A stretch of 38,935 bases of DNA from Corynebacterium urealyticum. GTDB lineage: Bacteria; Actinomycetota; Actinomycetes; Mycobacteriales; Mycobacteriaceae. This document shows, in pieces, positions 17,481 through 25,809 of the stretch. Position numbers and translations under genes: made by a program. The notes beneath the pieces are model-generated. The model did not search any database and was not told the origin of the DNA. It saw only the letters and a list, made by a program, of their open reading frames with translations. Location of the stretch: assembly GCA_020741275.1 (NCBI GenBank), contig DYZK01000047.1, positions 1-38,935 on the forward strand, in the 5' to 3' direction. The stretch's first letter is position 1. Each line of letters opens with the position of its first letter.

Positions 17481-17792
17481 TTAGATGTCCTTCCCGTTGC
17501 GCTTGGATACGCGGATCTTCTTGCCGTCTTCGAAGCGGTAACCAATGCGGGTCGGGTTGCCGTCGGAGTCGATGACCATCACGTTGGAGACGTGGATCGG
17601 TGCCTCCTGGGTCACGATGCCGCCGGACTCTGCGCCACGCTCAGGGGCGGAGTTGGCTACGTGCTTCTTGATGCGGTTGACGCCCTCGACAAGAACCTTG
17701 TCGCGCTTCGGGTAGGCCTCGATAACCTTGCCCTTAGCACCCTTGTCCGGGCCGGAGATAACAATGACGGTATCGCCCTTGCGGATCTTCAT
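17481..17792 (-). CDS. rplX: 50S ribosomal protein L24
   Basis: L24 is an assembly initiator that binds 23S rRNA. The KOW motif is in the N-terminal part ([20 protein letters not shown]), followed by [10 protein letters not shown] and [22 protein letters not shown]. The length of 103 residues is normal. Two bases separate it from rplE and its ATG abuts the rplN stop. Confidence 0.97.
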   Translation of the reverse strand: MKIRKGDTVIVISGPDKGAKGKVIEAYPKRDKVLVEGVNRIKKHVANSAPERGAESGGIVTQEAPIHVSNVMVIDSDGNPTRIGYRFEDGKKIRVSKRNGKDI

Positions 17793-18164
17793 TTACAGCA
17801 CCTCCGGAGCAAGAGAAACGATCTTCATGAACTTCTTCTCGCGAAGCTCACGAGCGACTGGGCCGAAGATACGGGTACCACGTGGGTCGTTATCGTTGGC
17901 CTTGATGATGACGGCTGCGTTCTCATCGAAAGAGATATAGGAACCGTCTGGGCGGCGGGTTGGCTTCTTGGTGCGGACGATGACTGCACGCACGATTTCG
18001 TTTTCCTTGACGGTGCCGCCTGGGGCTGCTTCCTTGACGGTTGCAACCACGACATCGCCAATGCCAGCGCTGCGCTTGACGGAGCCGCCGAGCACGCGGA
18101 TGACCAGGATTTCCCGGGCACCCGAGTTGTCAGCTACTCGCACGCGCGATTCTTGCTGAAGCAC
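17793..18164 (-). CDS. rplN: 50S ribosomal protein L14
   Basis: L14 lies at the subunit interface. The sequence begins (M)[18 protein letters not shown] and contains [20 protein letters not shown] and a [13 protein letters not shown] motif. The start is GTG, with AGGAG eight bases upstream. It opens a separate unit here, because the accessory island lies between rpsQ and rplN. The promoter is at 18284-18312. Confidence 0.97.
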   Translation of the reverse strand: MLQQESRVRVADNSGAREILVIRVLGGSVKRSAGIGDVVVATVKEAAPGGTVKENEIVRAVIVRTKKPTRRPDGSYISFDENAAVIIKANDNDPRGTRIFGPVARELREKKFMKIVSLAPEVL

Positions 18165-18247
18165 TTTAGAGTCTCCTAGAACCTAGTAGTTGGTGTGCGC
18201 GGGATTTCCGACCCTCACGCACGCGGTCCTTGCCCCGGTTATTGCGC

Positions 18248-18263
18248 GCACGCCGAAGCGTGC
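18248..18263 (-). promoter_or_regulatory. UUCG-loop hairpin in the rplN leader
   Basis: On the minus strand GCACGC-TTCG-GCGTGC forms a perfect six-base stem closing the very stable C(UUCG)G tetraloop, with further GC pairs possible outside. It lies about 15 bases after the predicted transcription start and has no T tract. Confidence 0.45.
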
Positions 18264-18283
18264 CCGCGCGAGGCAACCTGCAC

Positions 18284-18312
18284 ATTATGGCACAGGCTTC
18301 CCGACCTCCCAA
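18284..18312 (-). promoter_or_regulatory. Promoter of rplN-rplX-rplE
   Basis: TTGGGA (18312-18307) and CATAAT (18289-18284) on the minus strand are 17 bases apart. A start near 18277 gives a leader of about 110 bases. Confidence 0.6.
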
Positions 18313-18639
18313 ATTATTGAGCTCCAGGTGCTATGCGGCGCGGGCGCTCGATGTGATTTACGACACCTTGAGGTGCCTTTTGGGTGCTTCTTTCAAGCGC
18401 ATGCTGGAGCTTTACCGGCGCCCCGCAAGGTCCGTCCATAGCCCCTAAAAATACAGGCGCTTTTTTATCATCTTTGGCTTATACTTTCCTGCGTCCGCGT
18501 TGGACGTGGTCGAAAAGTTTTCGCCCGGGTTTGTGACCACACCGGGGAACCGGTGAAGCATGAGAATTCAGCGCCGGATTGCTCTAAAACTTCATTGACA
18601 AAATTCGTCCTCGTAACCAGGGGCCGGGAAGGATTCTTC
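18313..18639. other. Divergent intergenic region, rplN to the secreted-protein gene
   Basis: These 327 bases between divergent genes hold no convincing gene. There is a T6 run at 18461-18466 and AT-rich sequence near 18450-18500. A TTGACA on the plus strand (18595-18600) could be a -35 for the gene at 18640, but I find no good -10 at the right distance. Confidence 0.5.
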
Positions 18640-19002
18640 GTGAAGAAGACCATCATCGCACTCGCAGCTGCTTCCTCCGTCGCTCTATCCCACGGCGTCG
18701 CCGTCGCTGAGGAGACCGAGGTCGACGCCAAGCCGACTATCTCTTCCAGCACTGCAGACGGCAGCCAGCCCTTCGGCTCCTCCAACCAGCGCACGGACGA
18801 GAGCACCGCCGAGAGCGAGCAGGACCAGGAGAAGCCAGAGGCTACGGGATCCTCCAAGATCTTCAGTTGGGAAGAGGGAACCGGTTTCATCACGAAGTTC
18901 AAGGACATCGCATCGGCCGTCGCTGCCGCCGTTGGCTTCCTGGGCTCCATCTCCGCTCTCTTCGCGAACATCGAGACGATCGTCAAGCAGTTCACCAAGT
19001 AA
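18640..19002 (+). CDS. Small secreted protein with acidic linker and C-terminal hydrophobic helix
   Basis: I do not recognise the family. The product of 120 residues starts with a clear Sec signal peptide (MKKTIIALAAASSVALSHGV, cleavage probably after AVA before EE). An acidic, Ser/Thr/Glu-rich disordered segment of about 50 residues follows. A C-terminal block then runs from FSWEEGTGFITKFKDIASAV through a long Ala/Gly/Ile helix to IVKQFTK. No cysteine is present. The GTG at 18640 has GAAGGA six bases upstream; the open frame to 18553 adds only an implausible pre-signal extension. A terminator follows. The signal peptide, small size and amphipathic or hydrophobic end recall small helical outer-layer proteins of corynebacteria such as porins, but this is a guess. 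Confidence 0.75.
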   Translation: MKKTIIALAAASSVALSHGVAVAEETEVDAKPTISSSTADGSQPFGSSNQRTDESTAESEQDQEKPEATGSSKIFSWEEGTGFITKFKDIASAVAAAVGFLGSISALFANIETIVKQFTK

Positions 19003-19051
19003 TACTGCCGCTTTGCCCGGCTAGCCAGCCGGCCTGAGCTCCAGCGGGGCC

Positions 19052-19079
19052 CGAGGTTCACCCTCGAGCCTCGCTTTTT
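19052..19079 (+). terminator. Terminator after the small secreted protein
   Basis: CGAGG (19052-19056) can pair with CCTCG at 19062-19066 or at 19069-19073; the latter is followed by C and TTTTT (19075-19079). The stem is short but the T run is good. Confidence 0.6.
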
Positions 19080-19153
19080 GTTGCCTGCGTTTCAGCCACC
19101 CCCCGCACAGCTATCGCGGGGATCAGACTCGCCCGCCCCCTTTCCGGCTGAAG

Positions 19154-19172
19154 GTAGGTAAGGGTAAGCTAA
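19154..19172 (+). promoter_or_regulatory. DtxR-type iron box and promoter of the siderophore-interacting protein gene
   Basis: GTAGGTAAGGGTAAGCTAA matches the 19-base DtxR consensus TTAGGTTAGGCTAACCTAA at 15 of 19 positions by my count. A -10-like TAAGCT (19165-19170) lies inside the box, exactly 10 bases before the ATG at 19181. No ribosome site is present, so the mRNA is probably leaderless. Iron-loaded DtxR would block transcription. Confidence 0.75.
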
Positions 19173-19180
19173 TCCCCATC

Positions 19181-20110
19181 ATGAATAGTGTCGCCCCATC
19201 GCTCACGAAGCTCACACCCAGCTCCCGCCAGCAGGCCGCGTTCTCCGATCACAGCCTGCTCACCCCGCCGCAGGCCGGAGGACATGAGCTTTTCCGCGCC
19301 ACAGTCCGCGCAGTGTCCGCACCGTCGCCCCGGCTGCGCCGCATTACGCTGCACTCTCCCGCCTTTGCGGCGCACCAACTCTCCGGCCCGGATGAGTTCT
19401 TCGGGCTGCTCATGCCACAACCCGGCGCGCCACTGCACCTCCCGCAGCACCCAGGCGGCGAAAATCTGCGCGCCGCCGTCGCCGCGATGCCCGAACAGGT
19501 CCGGCCGAACCTGCGCTGGTACACCGTACGCCGCTTCGACCCGCACGAAGGCGAGCTCACCTTCGACATCGTGACCCACGGCATCACTCAACAGAACCTC
19601 GACACCGATGAGCAAGTGGGCCCGGGCCTCCGGTGGTGCCTCTCCGCCCAGGTGGGTTCGGAAGTGGGCATCTGGACCGCCCAGGGGCTATGGCACCGCG
19701 CTAACTCGGCACAGACCCTCATCGCGGACCCCTCCGCGCTGCCGTCCCTGCGAGCGATCCTGGAGTACACAGCAGCCTTCGCACCACAACAGCTACAGGA
19801 GATGCACGTGATTGCGGTCGCGGAAAACTCCGAGGACATTGAGCCGAAGTTGCTCTCGGAATGGCAGGGCAGGCTCGGCAGCCTTGAGCTCCTATTCTCC
19901 CCCGCCACCGAATTCGCCACGCACACCGCGCGCCTACTCGAGCGCATAGATTATCTCGAGCACCCCGCCCGCCTCGCCCGCTACGTCTGGGTTGCCGGCG
20001 AGGGTAGCCTCTGCAAGCAGGTGCGCCGCCACTGCGTGAACACATGGCAGCTCAGCCCCGCCGAGGTGCAGTGGTGCCCGTATTGGTTCCTCGGCAAAGC
20101 CCGCCCTTAA
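19181..20110 (+). CDS. Siderophore-interacting protein (FAD/NAD(P)H ferric-siderophore reductase)
   Basis: SIP-family flavoproteins reduce ferric siderophores in the cytoplasm, releasing Fe(II). The protein of 309 residues has an N-terminal FAD-binding barrel (about 35-150) with RITLHSP and the flavin motif RPNLRWYTVRRFD (R112-x-Y-T). A C-terminal NAD(P)H-binding domain (about 155-305) ends in YVWVAGEGSLCKQVRRHC and a WCPYWFLGKA tail, both typical. The ATG at 19181 has no ribosome site and sits just after a DtxR box, consistent with a leaderless iron-repressed transcript. A terminator follows, so it is a separate unit from the biosynthesis genes, but the shared iron box ties it to them. No dedicated importer is seen in the window. 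Confidence 0.9.
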   Translation: MNSVAPSLTKLTPSSRQQAAFSDHSLLTPPQAGGHELFRATVRAVSAPSPRLRRITLHSPAFAAHQLSGPDEFFGLLMPQPGAPLHLPQHPGGENLRAAVAAMPEQVRPNLRWYTVRRFDPHEGELTFDIVTHGITQQNLDTDEQVGPGLRWCLSAQVGSEVGIWTAQGLWHRANSAQTLIADPSALPSLRAILEYTAAFAPQQLQEMHVIAVAENSEDIEPKLLSEWQGRLGSLELLFSPATEFATHTARLLERIDYLEHPARLARYVWVAGEGSLCKQVRRHCVNTWQLSPAEVQWCPYWFLGKARP

Positions 20111-20162
20111 GAGTCGCTGCTGATCGGTAACGATCGGAGCGCGCGACCGCCGCATAATTTGA

Positions 20163-20187
20163 GCCCCGACAGGCGTCGGGGCCTTCT
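20163..20187 (+). terminator. Terminator after the siderophore-interacting protein gene
   Basis: Perfect 8-base stem GCCCCGAC (20163-20170) with GTCGGGGC (20175-20182), four-base loop, then CTTCT. It separates this gene from the next iron-box promoter. Confidence 0.65.
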
Positions 20188-20266
20188 CAGTGCGTCGATG
20201 CGCAATCCATGCACTCCACCGAAACCGTTGATCGACTCAAATTCGTAGGATAACTTCAATTTCCTA

Positions 20267-20290
20267 TCAGGTAAGGTAAGCCTAGCCTTG
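20267..20290 (+). promoter_or_regulatory. DtxR-type iron box and promoter of the siderophore biosynthesis operon
   Basis: AGGTAAGGTAAGCCTAGCCT contains overlapping matches to the DtxR consensus: registers 20267-20285 (13/19) and 20272-20290 (14/19). A -10-like TAAGCC (20277-20282) is exactly 10 bases before the ATG at 20293, the same geometry as at 19165-19181. No ribosome site is visible. Confidence 0.68.
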
Positions 20291-20292
20291 TT

Positions 20293-21825
20293 ATGGTGTC
20301 CCGCATGTTCAATTCGATCAACGAGTCCACCAAAGCAAGGGTCGCGCCCGGCAGCCCCCGGTCCACGACGCTCCCTCCCCGCATCGACTTCGACGATGAT
20401 CTCGTCGGACACTCACCCACTCGCCTGGCTGATGTATTCTCCGCCGCCTCCCACGTGGCGACGGACTATCTCACAGAGGAGCACGGCCCGTGCAGCGCCA
20501 CGCCCCCAGAGCAGCTGGGCGCCGCAGTCGATGGCGTCGATCTCAAAAATCCCCTCGGTTCCCTCCGGAAGAGCCTGAGCGAACTGCGCCGACTATGGCT
20601 CGACCACGCCGTCTGGTACCACCATCCCCACTACATTGCCCACCTGAACTGCCCGATCTCGGCCGCAGCCGTAGCCGGAGACGCCATCGCCAGCGCCGTG
20701 AACACTGCCGTCGAATCGTGGGACCAGGCGTCCTCCGCCGCGCTCATCGAGCAAAAGCTCCTCCACTGGCTCTGCGAAAAACTCCAGTGGCCTGCCGCAG
20801 GATCCCACGGCGCATTCACTTCCGGCGGAACCCAGTCCAACCTTCAAGCACTGCTCATCGCCCGAAACAAAACCCTCGCGATTCACGGATACGACGCACT
20901 TCCCCGCCTGTGCATCCTGCATACGGCGGACACTCACTACTCAGTAGCCCGGGCAAGCAATACCCTCGGCCTCCACCCGACCACCGGCTCACGCGTGGTC
21001 GAAACCGATGCCCACCACCGAATGTCACCCACGGCGCTTGACGAGGCGTTGGCCGAATGCGCCCGCGAGGGGTTGATCCCCATGGCTATTGTCGCCACCT
21101 CGGGCACCACGGATCTCGGAGCGATCGACCCCCTGGCGAGCATCGCCCCCATCGCGCACAAGCACCGCGTTCACCTGCATGTGGACGCGGCCTACGGCGG
21201 CGCCATGTTGGTATCCCCCACGCAGAGACACCGGCTCCAGGGCATCGAGTCCGCAGATAGCGTCACCGTGGATTTTCACAAAACCTACTTCCAACCCGTG
21301 GCGTGCTCCGCTGTCGTGCTGCGGAACCCGGAGGATCTCGCACACATTTCCTGGCACGCGGACTATTTGAACCCCCAGGACACGAAAGAACTCAACCTCG
21401 CGGACTTCTCCCTCCAGACCACCCGCCGTTTCGACGCCCTCAAGCTATGGCTCACCCTGCGTGCCCACGGCGCCGACGCAATCGGCAAGGCTTTCGACGC
21501 CTGCCGCGACATCACCCAGCTCTCGGCCGCCCTGATCACTGACCACCCACACCTGGAGCTGTTCGAGCAGCCGCAACTGACCACTCTGCTCTTCCGCCCC
21601 ACCACCCCGGACGCCCCCTCACCGCAGGAGATCAAACGCACGCTGCACGCCCGGGGCGAGGCGGTCGTCGCCACCACCGTCATCGAGGGCGAAAGCTGGC
21701 TGAAATGCACCATCCTGGACCCCACGCTCTCCACCGTCGACATCCAACACGTCCTCGACCTCGTCGTCGACCAGGCAACCGGCACCCGGAACAACCCCGC
21801 AAAGGAGATCGCCAACCATGACTAA
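20293..21825 (+). CDS. PLP-dependent group II decarboxylase, siderophore diamine supply (lysine or 2,4-diaminobutyrate type)
   Basis: The enzyme should decarboxylate a basic amino acid to the diamine that forms the siderophore backbone. Its 510 residues show TSGGTQSNLQALL (176-188), HVDAAYGGAM (296-305) and the cofactor lysine in DFHKTYFQP (Lys330), all group II decarboxylase marks. By family it is near siderophore enzymes such as DesA (lysine to cadaverine) and 2,4-diaminobutyrate decarboxylases; I cannot separate these by eye. The ATG at 20293 follows the iron box by two bases and has no ribosome site, suggesting a leaderless mRNA; the next Met is four codons on. It overlaps the monooxygenase by eight bases (ATGACTAA), so the operon is coupled. 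Confidence 0.88.
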   Translation: MVSRMFNSINESTKARVAPGSPRSTTLPPRIDFDDDLVGHSPTRLADVFSAASHVATDYLTEEHGPCSATPPEQLGAAVDGVDLKNPLGSLRKSLSELRRLWLDHAVWYHHPHYIAHLNCPISAAAVAGDAIASAVNTAVESWDQASSAALIEQKLLHWLCEKLQWPAAGSHGAFTSGGTQSNLQALLIARNKTLAIHGYDALPRLCILHTADTHYSVARASNTLGLHPTTGSRVVETDAHHRMSPTALDEALAECAREGLIPMAIVATSGTTDLGAIDPLASIAPIAHKHRVHLHVDAAYGGAMLVSPTQRHRLQGIESADSVTVDFHKTYFQPVACSAVVLRNPEDLAHISWHADYLNPQDTKELNLADFSLQTTRRFDALKLWLTLRAHGADAIGKAFDACRDITQLSAALITDHPHLELFEQPQLTTLLFRPTTPDAPSPQEIKRTLHARGEAVVATTVIEGESWLKCTILDPTLSTVDIQHVLDLVVDQATGTRNNPAKEIANHD

Positions 21826-23158
21826 CCACCCCACTAGCCCCACCGACACGCCGACGCAAGTGGACGTCCTCGCCATCGGCGCCGGCCCGTTCAACCTCGG
21901 TTTTGCCGCCCTTGCCCAGCCCCTGGTGGACAGCAGTGAGCTCAGCCTCGCCGTATTAGACAAAAGGGACGGGTTTTGCTGGCACCCCGGCATGATGCTG
22001 CCCACCGCGACAACCCAAGTCCCCTTCATCGCAGACCTGGTGACGATGGCCGACCCCACCAGCCCCTATAGCTTCCTCAACTACTGCAAACAGCAGGGCC
22101 GCATGCACCACTTCTTCATCAAAGAGGACTTCTACCCCCTCCGCGCGGAGTACTCGGACTACTGTGCGTGGGTGGCTGGACAGCTGGACACCCTGCACTG
22201 GAACCACAACGTCACCCGCGTCGAGCAGCACGCAGACGGCACTTTCACCGCCCATTATTCCCACCCCACTGGCACAAACCAGGTTCACGCCCGCCACCTT
22301 GTTATCGGCGTGGGCACGGAGCCCTTCGTCCCCGAGGACCTCGCGGGTGCCCTCAACGCGCCGAATGTTCTGCACTCCGCAGACTATCTGCACCGCAAGG
22401 AAGAAATTTTGCCGGCGGACTCCATCACGATCATCGGTTCCGGCCAATCCGCCGCCGAGATCTACCTGGACCTCATCGAACAACGAGCTACTCAGGGCAA
22501 GCGCCTCGACTGGTTCACCCGCTCGCCGCGTTTCTTCCCCATGGAATACACCAAGCTCACCCTCGAGATGACCAGCCCGGATTACGCACGCTACTTCCGC
22601 TCACTGCCGGAGGCTACCCGCGATCGCACAAACCGCGAACAGCGCAACCTCTACAAGGGCATTTCCGGCGATACGGTCAACGAGATCTACGACGCCCTCT
22701 ACCGCTTCTCCCGCACCAGCGAGCTGCGATCAACGCTGCGCGCCGGGTGCGCGGTGTCGTGGGCGCCCGGCGCGCAGCCCACGGATGGCACCACGGGGAC
22801 CCACCGCCTGCGGGTCGAGCACGCGGAATCCGGCGCCACCGGTGTTCATGCCACCAATGTGCTCATCCTCGCCACCGGGTACCGTGCCCCCACTATCCCC
22901 GCCTTCCTCGAGCCACTGCGCGGATCCTTCAACGTCGACGCCACAGGCCGTTATGCGGTCGCCCCGGATTTCTCCATTAACGACGACGCCACGATCCACG
23001 TGCAGAACGCCGAAGAGCACACGCACTCGCTGATCTCCCCAGACCTAGGCATGGGGCCGTGGCGTAACTCCACGATCTTGGCCAGCATCACCGGCCGCGA
23101 GGTGTATCCGATCGAGAGGGACATCGCCTTCCAGGCCTTCGGAGGTGAGGGCCTGTGA
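21818..23158 (+). CDS. Siderophore N-hydroxylating monooxygenase (lysine/ornithine/diamine N-monooxygenase family)
   Basis: This FAD- and NADPH-dependent enzyme would hydroxylate the terminal amine of the diamine, the first step to a hydroxamate. The FAD motif GAGPFN is at 21-26, the substrate/flavin block WHPGMMLPTATTQVPFIADL at about 55-74, NADPH motif IIGSGQSAAEIY at about 205-216, and LATGYRAP at 351-358. The length of 446 residues matches IucD/DesB/RhbE-type enzymes. Given the decarboxylase upstream, a free diamine (as for DesB) is a likelier substrate than an amino acid, but this is inference. GGAG lies 10 bases before the ATG. Its TGA overlaps the next start (TGATG). Confidence 0.92.
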   Translation: MTNHPTSPTDTPTQVDVLAIGAGPFNLGFAALAQPLVDSSELSLAVLDKRDGFCWHPGMMLPTATTQVPFIADLVTMADPTSPYSFLNYCKQQGRMHHFFIKEDFYPLRAEYSDYCAWVAGQLDTLHWNHNVTRVEQHADGTFTAHYSHPTGTNQVHARHLVIGVGTEPFVPEDLAGALNAPNVLHSADYLHRKEEILPADSITIIGSGQSAAEIYLDLIEQRATQGKRLDWFTRSPRFFPMEYTKLTLEMTSPDYARYFRSLPEATRDRTNREQRNLYKGISGDTVNEIYDALYRFSRTSELRSTLRAGCAVSWAPGAQPTDGTTGTHRLRVEHAESGATGVHATNVLILATGYRAPTIPAFLEPLRGSFNVDATGRYAVAPDFSINDDATIHVQNAEEHTHSLISPDLGMGPWRNSTILASITGREVYPIERDIAFQAFGGEGL

Positions 23159-25599
23159 TGCAGGGAATCCTCACACCACATGGTCGGGTCACGTTTTCCC
23201 CCGTCCAACCACAACGGGACGCCGCTCTGCTTCACGGCTGGCTGACCTCCCCGCACGCCTTCTACTGGCAGACCCTCGAGGCAAGCATCGAGGAGGTGGA
23301 ACGCGAGTACCTACGCATCACGGATGCGGCGGATGAGGCAGCCTGGCTGCTGCGCATAGACAACCACCCCGCAGCGCTGGTGGAAACTTACAACCCCAAC
23401 GAGGTCCTGCTGAATGGCGTCCCCGGCCTGGGACATGCCCCCGGGGACGTGGGCATGCATATCCTCGTGTCCCCGCCACGGGAGAACCCTCGCCCCGGGT
23501 TCACGAACTCCATCTTCGCGGCGACGATGCGCTGGCTGTGCGATCACCGCGGAGCGCGACGGGTCGTAGTGGAGCCGGACGCGGGCAACCACAAGATCCT
23601 CGCCAAGAACGCGCTGGCCGGATTCCGGGACGTCCCCGGCCTGGAACGCACCCAGCTGACACTCGGTAACGCGCGGAAAACGGCCCGGGTCCAGCACTGC
23701 AGTGCCGAGCGCTTCCGGGCATCTGCGTTGGCAGGTCATGCCGCGACCGAACAGGCAGTGGCGGCGGCACCGGCGCCCCACCTCAGCTCCCCTGCGATGG
23801 CGGAAGCCAACAGGCAGCTCATGGCCAAGGCAATCCGCGAGTTCGTCCACGAACGTCTCCTCACCGCAACCCGGGTCGGCACGAACGCGAACGCACCCGA
23901 TACATCCACCCACGCCGTCCAATTCGGCCCGAGAACAATCGAGTTCCGCGCCACGCCCCACCGGCTGGAACATCTCAGCATCGACCGATCCAGCCTGCGC
24001 TGCACAGATTCCCCCGAGCTGCCGATGCTCCCCGAGCTCATCGCCGAGGCCAGCGACGAGCTGCGAATTTCCCCAGGATTCCTCCATACGTACCTCGAGG
24101 AAATTCAGGCCACACTGGCGGCACGCGCACGGGCGCTCCACCGCGACCGCCCGTCGGCCCGCCAACTCAGCGGCCGCGACCTGCCGGAGCGCTTGAGCCC
24201 GCAGACCCAGGCCGATCAGCTGCAGTTCGTGGAGGCCTCCATGGTGGAGGGACACCCTAGCTTCCTCGGCAACTCCGGAAGAGGTGGAATGAGCGAGGGC
24301 GACCTCAACGCGTGGGCCCCGGAACTTTCAACCGCCGGCCCCCTCGTGTGGCTCGCGGCCAGCACATCCTCCTGCGTACATGCCGTGAGTCACGACCTCC
24401 CCGGGAAGTCCCCCGGTGGATCACACTTTTGGGCGCAGCAGCTGGGCCAGGACCTGTGGGAGACTTTCACTCGGACGGTGGAGCAGGCCGGTGGGGACCC
24501 CAAGGATTATGTACCGATCCCCGTCCACCCGTGGCAGTGGAATCACCGCCTGACCACTACCTTCGCCAGTGATATCGCCAGCGGAAAGCTCCTGTACGTG
24601 GGTACGAGTCAGGACCTCTACCGGCCGCAGCAGTCCCTGCGCACCTTCTTCAACCACTCCCGTCCCTCAAGCCCGTATGTGAAAACCGCGGTAGCGGTCC
24701 GGAACATGGGTTTCCTGCGTGGCCTGTCCTCCACCTACATGGAGTCCACACCGGCGATCAATGACTGGTTGCAGCACACGATCGGCGAAAGCCCAGAGTT
24801 CGTTGACCACGGTGTGCAGCTGCTTCGAGAGATCGCCACCGTCGGCTACGTCGCGGACGTCTATCATCGCAGTCTGCCACGAACTGGTTCGGCGTCCAGC
24901 GAGCATGTCAAGATGCTGGCAGGCCTGTGGCGCGAATCGCCTATCGGTTTCCTCGAGCCGACGGAACTCGCGGTGACGCTGGCGTCCACCCTGCACGTCG
25001 ATGGGGAAGGAAATACCGTCATCGGCGAGTGGATCGAGCAATCCGGGCTGACCGCCGAGGCCTGGCTGCGCGAGCTAATGAATGTCTACCTGTGGCCTGT
25101 CATCCACGCCATGGCCAGCCACAGTATCGCCTTCATGCCGCACGGCGAGAATGTCATCCTGCGGTTGCGCCGTGGCGTTCCGGTTGGAGCATTCTTCAAG
25201 GACCTCGGCGAGGAAGTCGCCGTGGTTCACCGGGATCAGCCCGTCCCGGAAGGCATCTCCCGGATTCAAGCCGATCACGGTGAGTTCGACGCCGCGCAAC
25301 GGGCGTTGTCCGTCCATACGGATGTGCTCGACGGGGTCCTACGCCATCTCGCGGCACTAATGGCGGATCACGGCCTGCTGAGCGACGCAGACTTTTGGAA
25401 GGTTGTTCGGGAGTGCGTGGAAGATTACGAAGCTAGTCACCCGGGCACTTTGGAGCAGCTACCGTTACTCAGCGAGACATTTCGGCACTCGTGCCTAAAC
25501 CGCCTGCAGCTGCGAAACCCGCTAACGATGGTGGAGCTCGGGGAACAGAATGGTTCGCTCATCTACGCGGGCGATATCGCCAACCCGCTGGCGGAGTAA
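23158..25599 (+). CDS. Fused hydroxylamine acyltransferase / IucA-IucC-type NIS siderophore synthetase
   Basis: Two activities usually made by separate genes are joined. Residues 1-185 are an AlcB/IucB/DesC-type acyltransferase (TFSPVQPQRDAALLHGWL, then AFYWQ, PGDVGMHILVSPP, VVVEPDAGNHKILAKNALAGF), which would acylate the N-hydroxy-diamine. After an Ala-rich linker (about 190-215), residues 215-813 are a NIS synthetase with EGHPSFLGNSGRGGMSEGDL (365-384), PVHPWQW (456-462), SLRTFF (494-499) and VKTAVAVRNMGFLRGLS (509-525). These enzymes adenylate a carboxylate and condense it with an amine or hydroxylamine. The start is ATG 23158, sharing its A with the monooxygenase stop; a GTG one codon earlier is possible. 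With one synthetase and a decarboxylase the pathway looks desferrioxamine-like, but a citrate-based hydroxamate cannot be excluded. Confidence 0.92.
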   Translation: MQGILTPHGRVTFSPVQPQRDAALLHGWLTSPHAFYWQTLEASIEEVEREYLRITDAADEAAWLLRIDNHPAALVETYNPNEVLLNGVPGLGHAPGDVGMHILVSPPRENPRPGFTNSIFAATMRWLCDHRGARRVVVEPDAGNHKILAKNALAGFRDVPGLERTQLTLGNARKTARVQHCSAERFRASALAGHAATEQAVAAAPAPHLSSPAMAEANRQLMAKAIREFVHERLLTATRVGTNANAPDTSTHAVQFGPRTIEFRATPHRLEHLSIDRSSLRCTDSPELPMLPELIAEASDELRISPGFLHTYLEEIQATLAARARALHRDRPSARQLSGRDLPERLSPQTQADQLQFVEASMVEGHPSFLGNSGRGGMSEGDLNAWAPELSTAGPLVWLAASTSSCVHAVSHDLPGKSPGGSHFWAQQLGQDLWETFTRTVEQAGGDPKDYVPIPVHPWQWNHRLTTTFASDIASGKLLYVGTSQDLYRPQQSLRTFFNHSRPSSPYVKTAVAVRNMGFLRGLSSTYMESTPAINDWLQHTIGESPEFVDHGVQLLREIATVGYVADVYHRSLPRTGSASSEHVKMLAGLWRESPIGFLEPTELAVTLASTLHVDGEGNTVIGEWIEQSGLTAEAWLRELMNVYLWPVIHAMASHSIAFMPHGENVILRLRRGVPVGAFFKDLGEEVAVVHRDQPVPEGISRIQADHGEFDAAQRALSVHTDVLDGVLRHLAALMADHGLLSDADFWKVVRECVEDYEASHPGTLEQLPLLSETFRHSCLNRLQLRNPLTMVELGEQNGSLIYAGDIANPLAE

Positions 25600-25605
25600 C
25601 TCCTA

Positions 25606-25625
25606 GCACCGGGCCGGGCCGGTGC
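25606..25625 (+). terminator. Possible terminator after the siderophore operon
   Basis: GCACCGG (25606-25612) pairs with CCGGTGC (25619-25625) seven bases after the operon stop. There is no T run, so termination would be weak or need Rho. Confidence 0.4.
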
Positions 25626-25809
25626 GCTGCTCCGCGCAAAACCCGCGAGCACTCAATATCCGTGTCGCGGACAGTGCGTTGCTAGACCACTGACCGCGGC
25701 ACGAAGAAGGGTCCTTGCCCTGGGGTTCCGCTCATGTCTCGGCGTGCGATCCGTAAACCTCGGCACGTACCGCAATAGCCACGGGTCAGTAAAGTTCAGG
25801 AAATTCAAG

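Noticed and set aside
18468..19061. Minus frame of 197 residues over the small secreted protein
   Set aside because: The plus frame has a textbook signal peptide and ribosome site; the minus frame has no recognised feature.
25629..25800. Small gene driven by the orphan iron box
   Set aside because: Reading the minus strand from the box gives only a 16-residue frame without a ribosome site.
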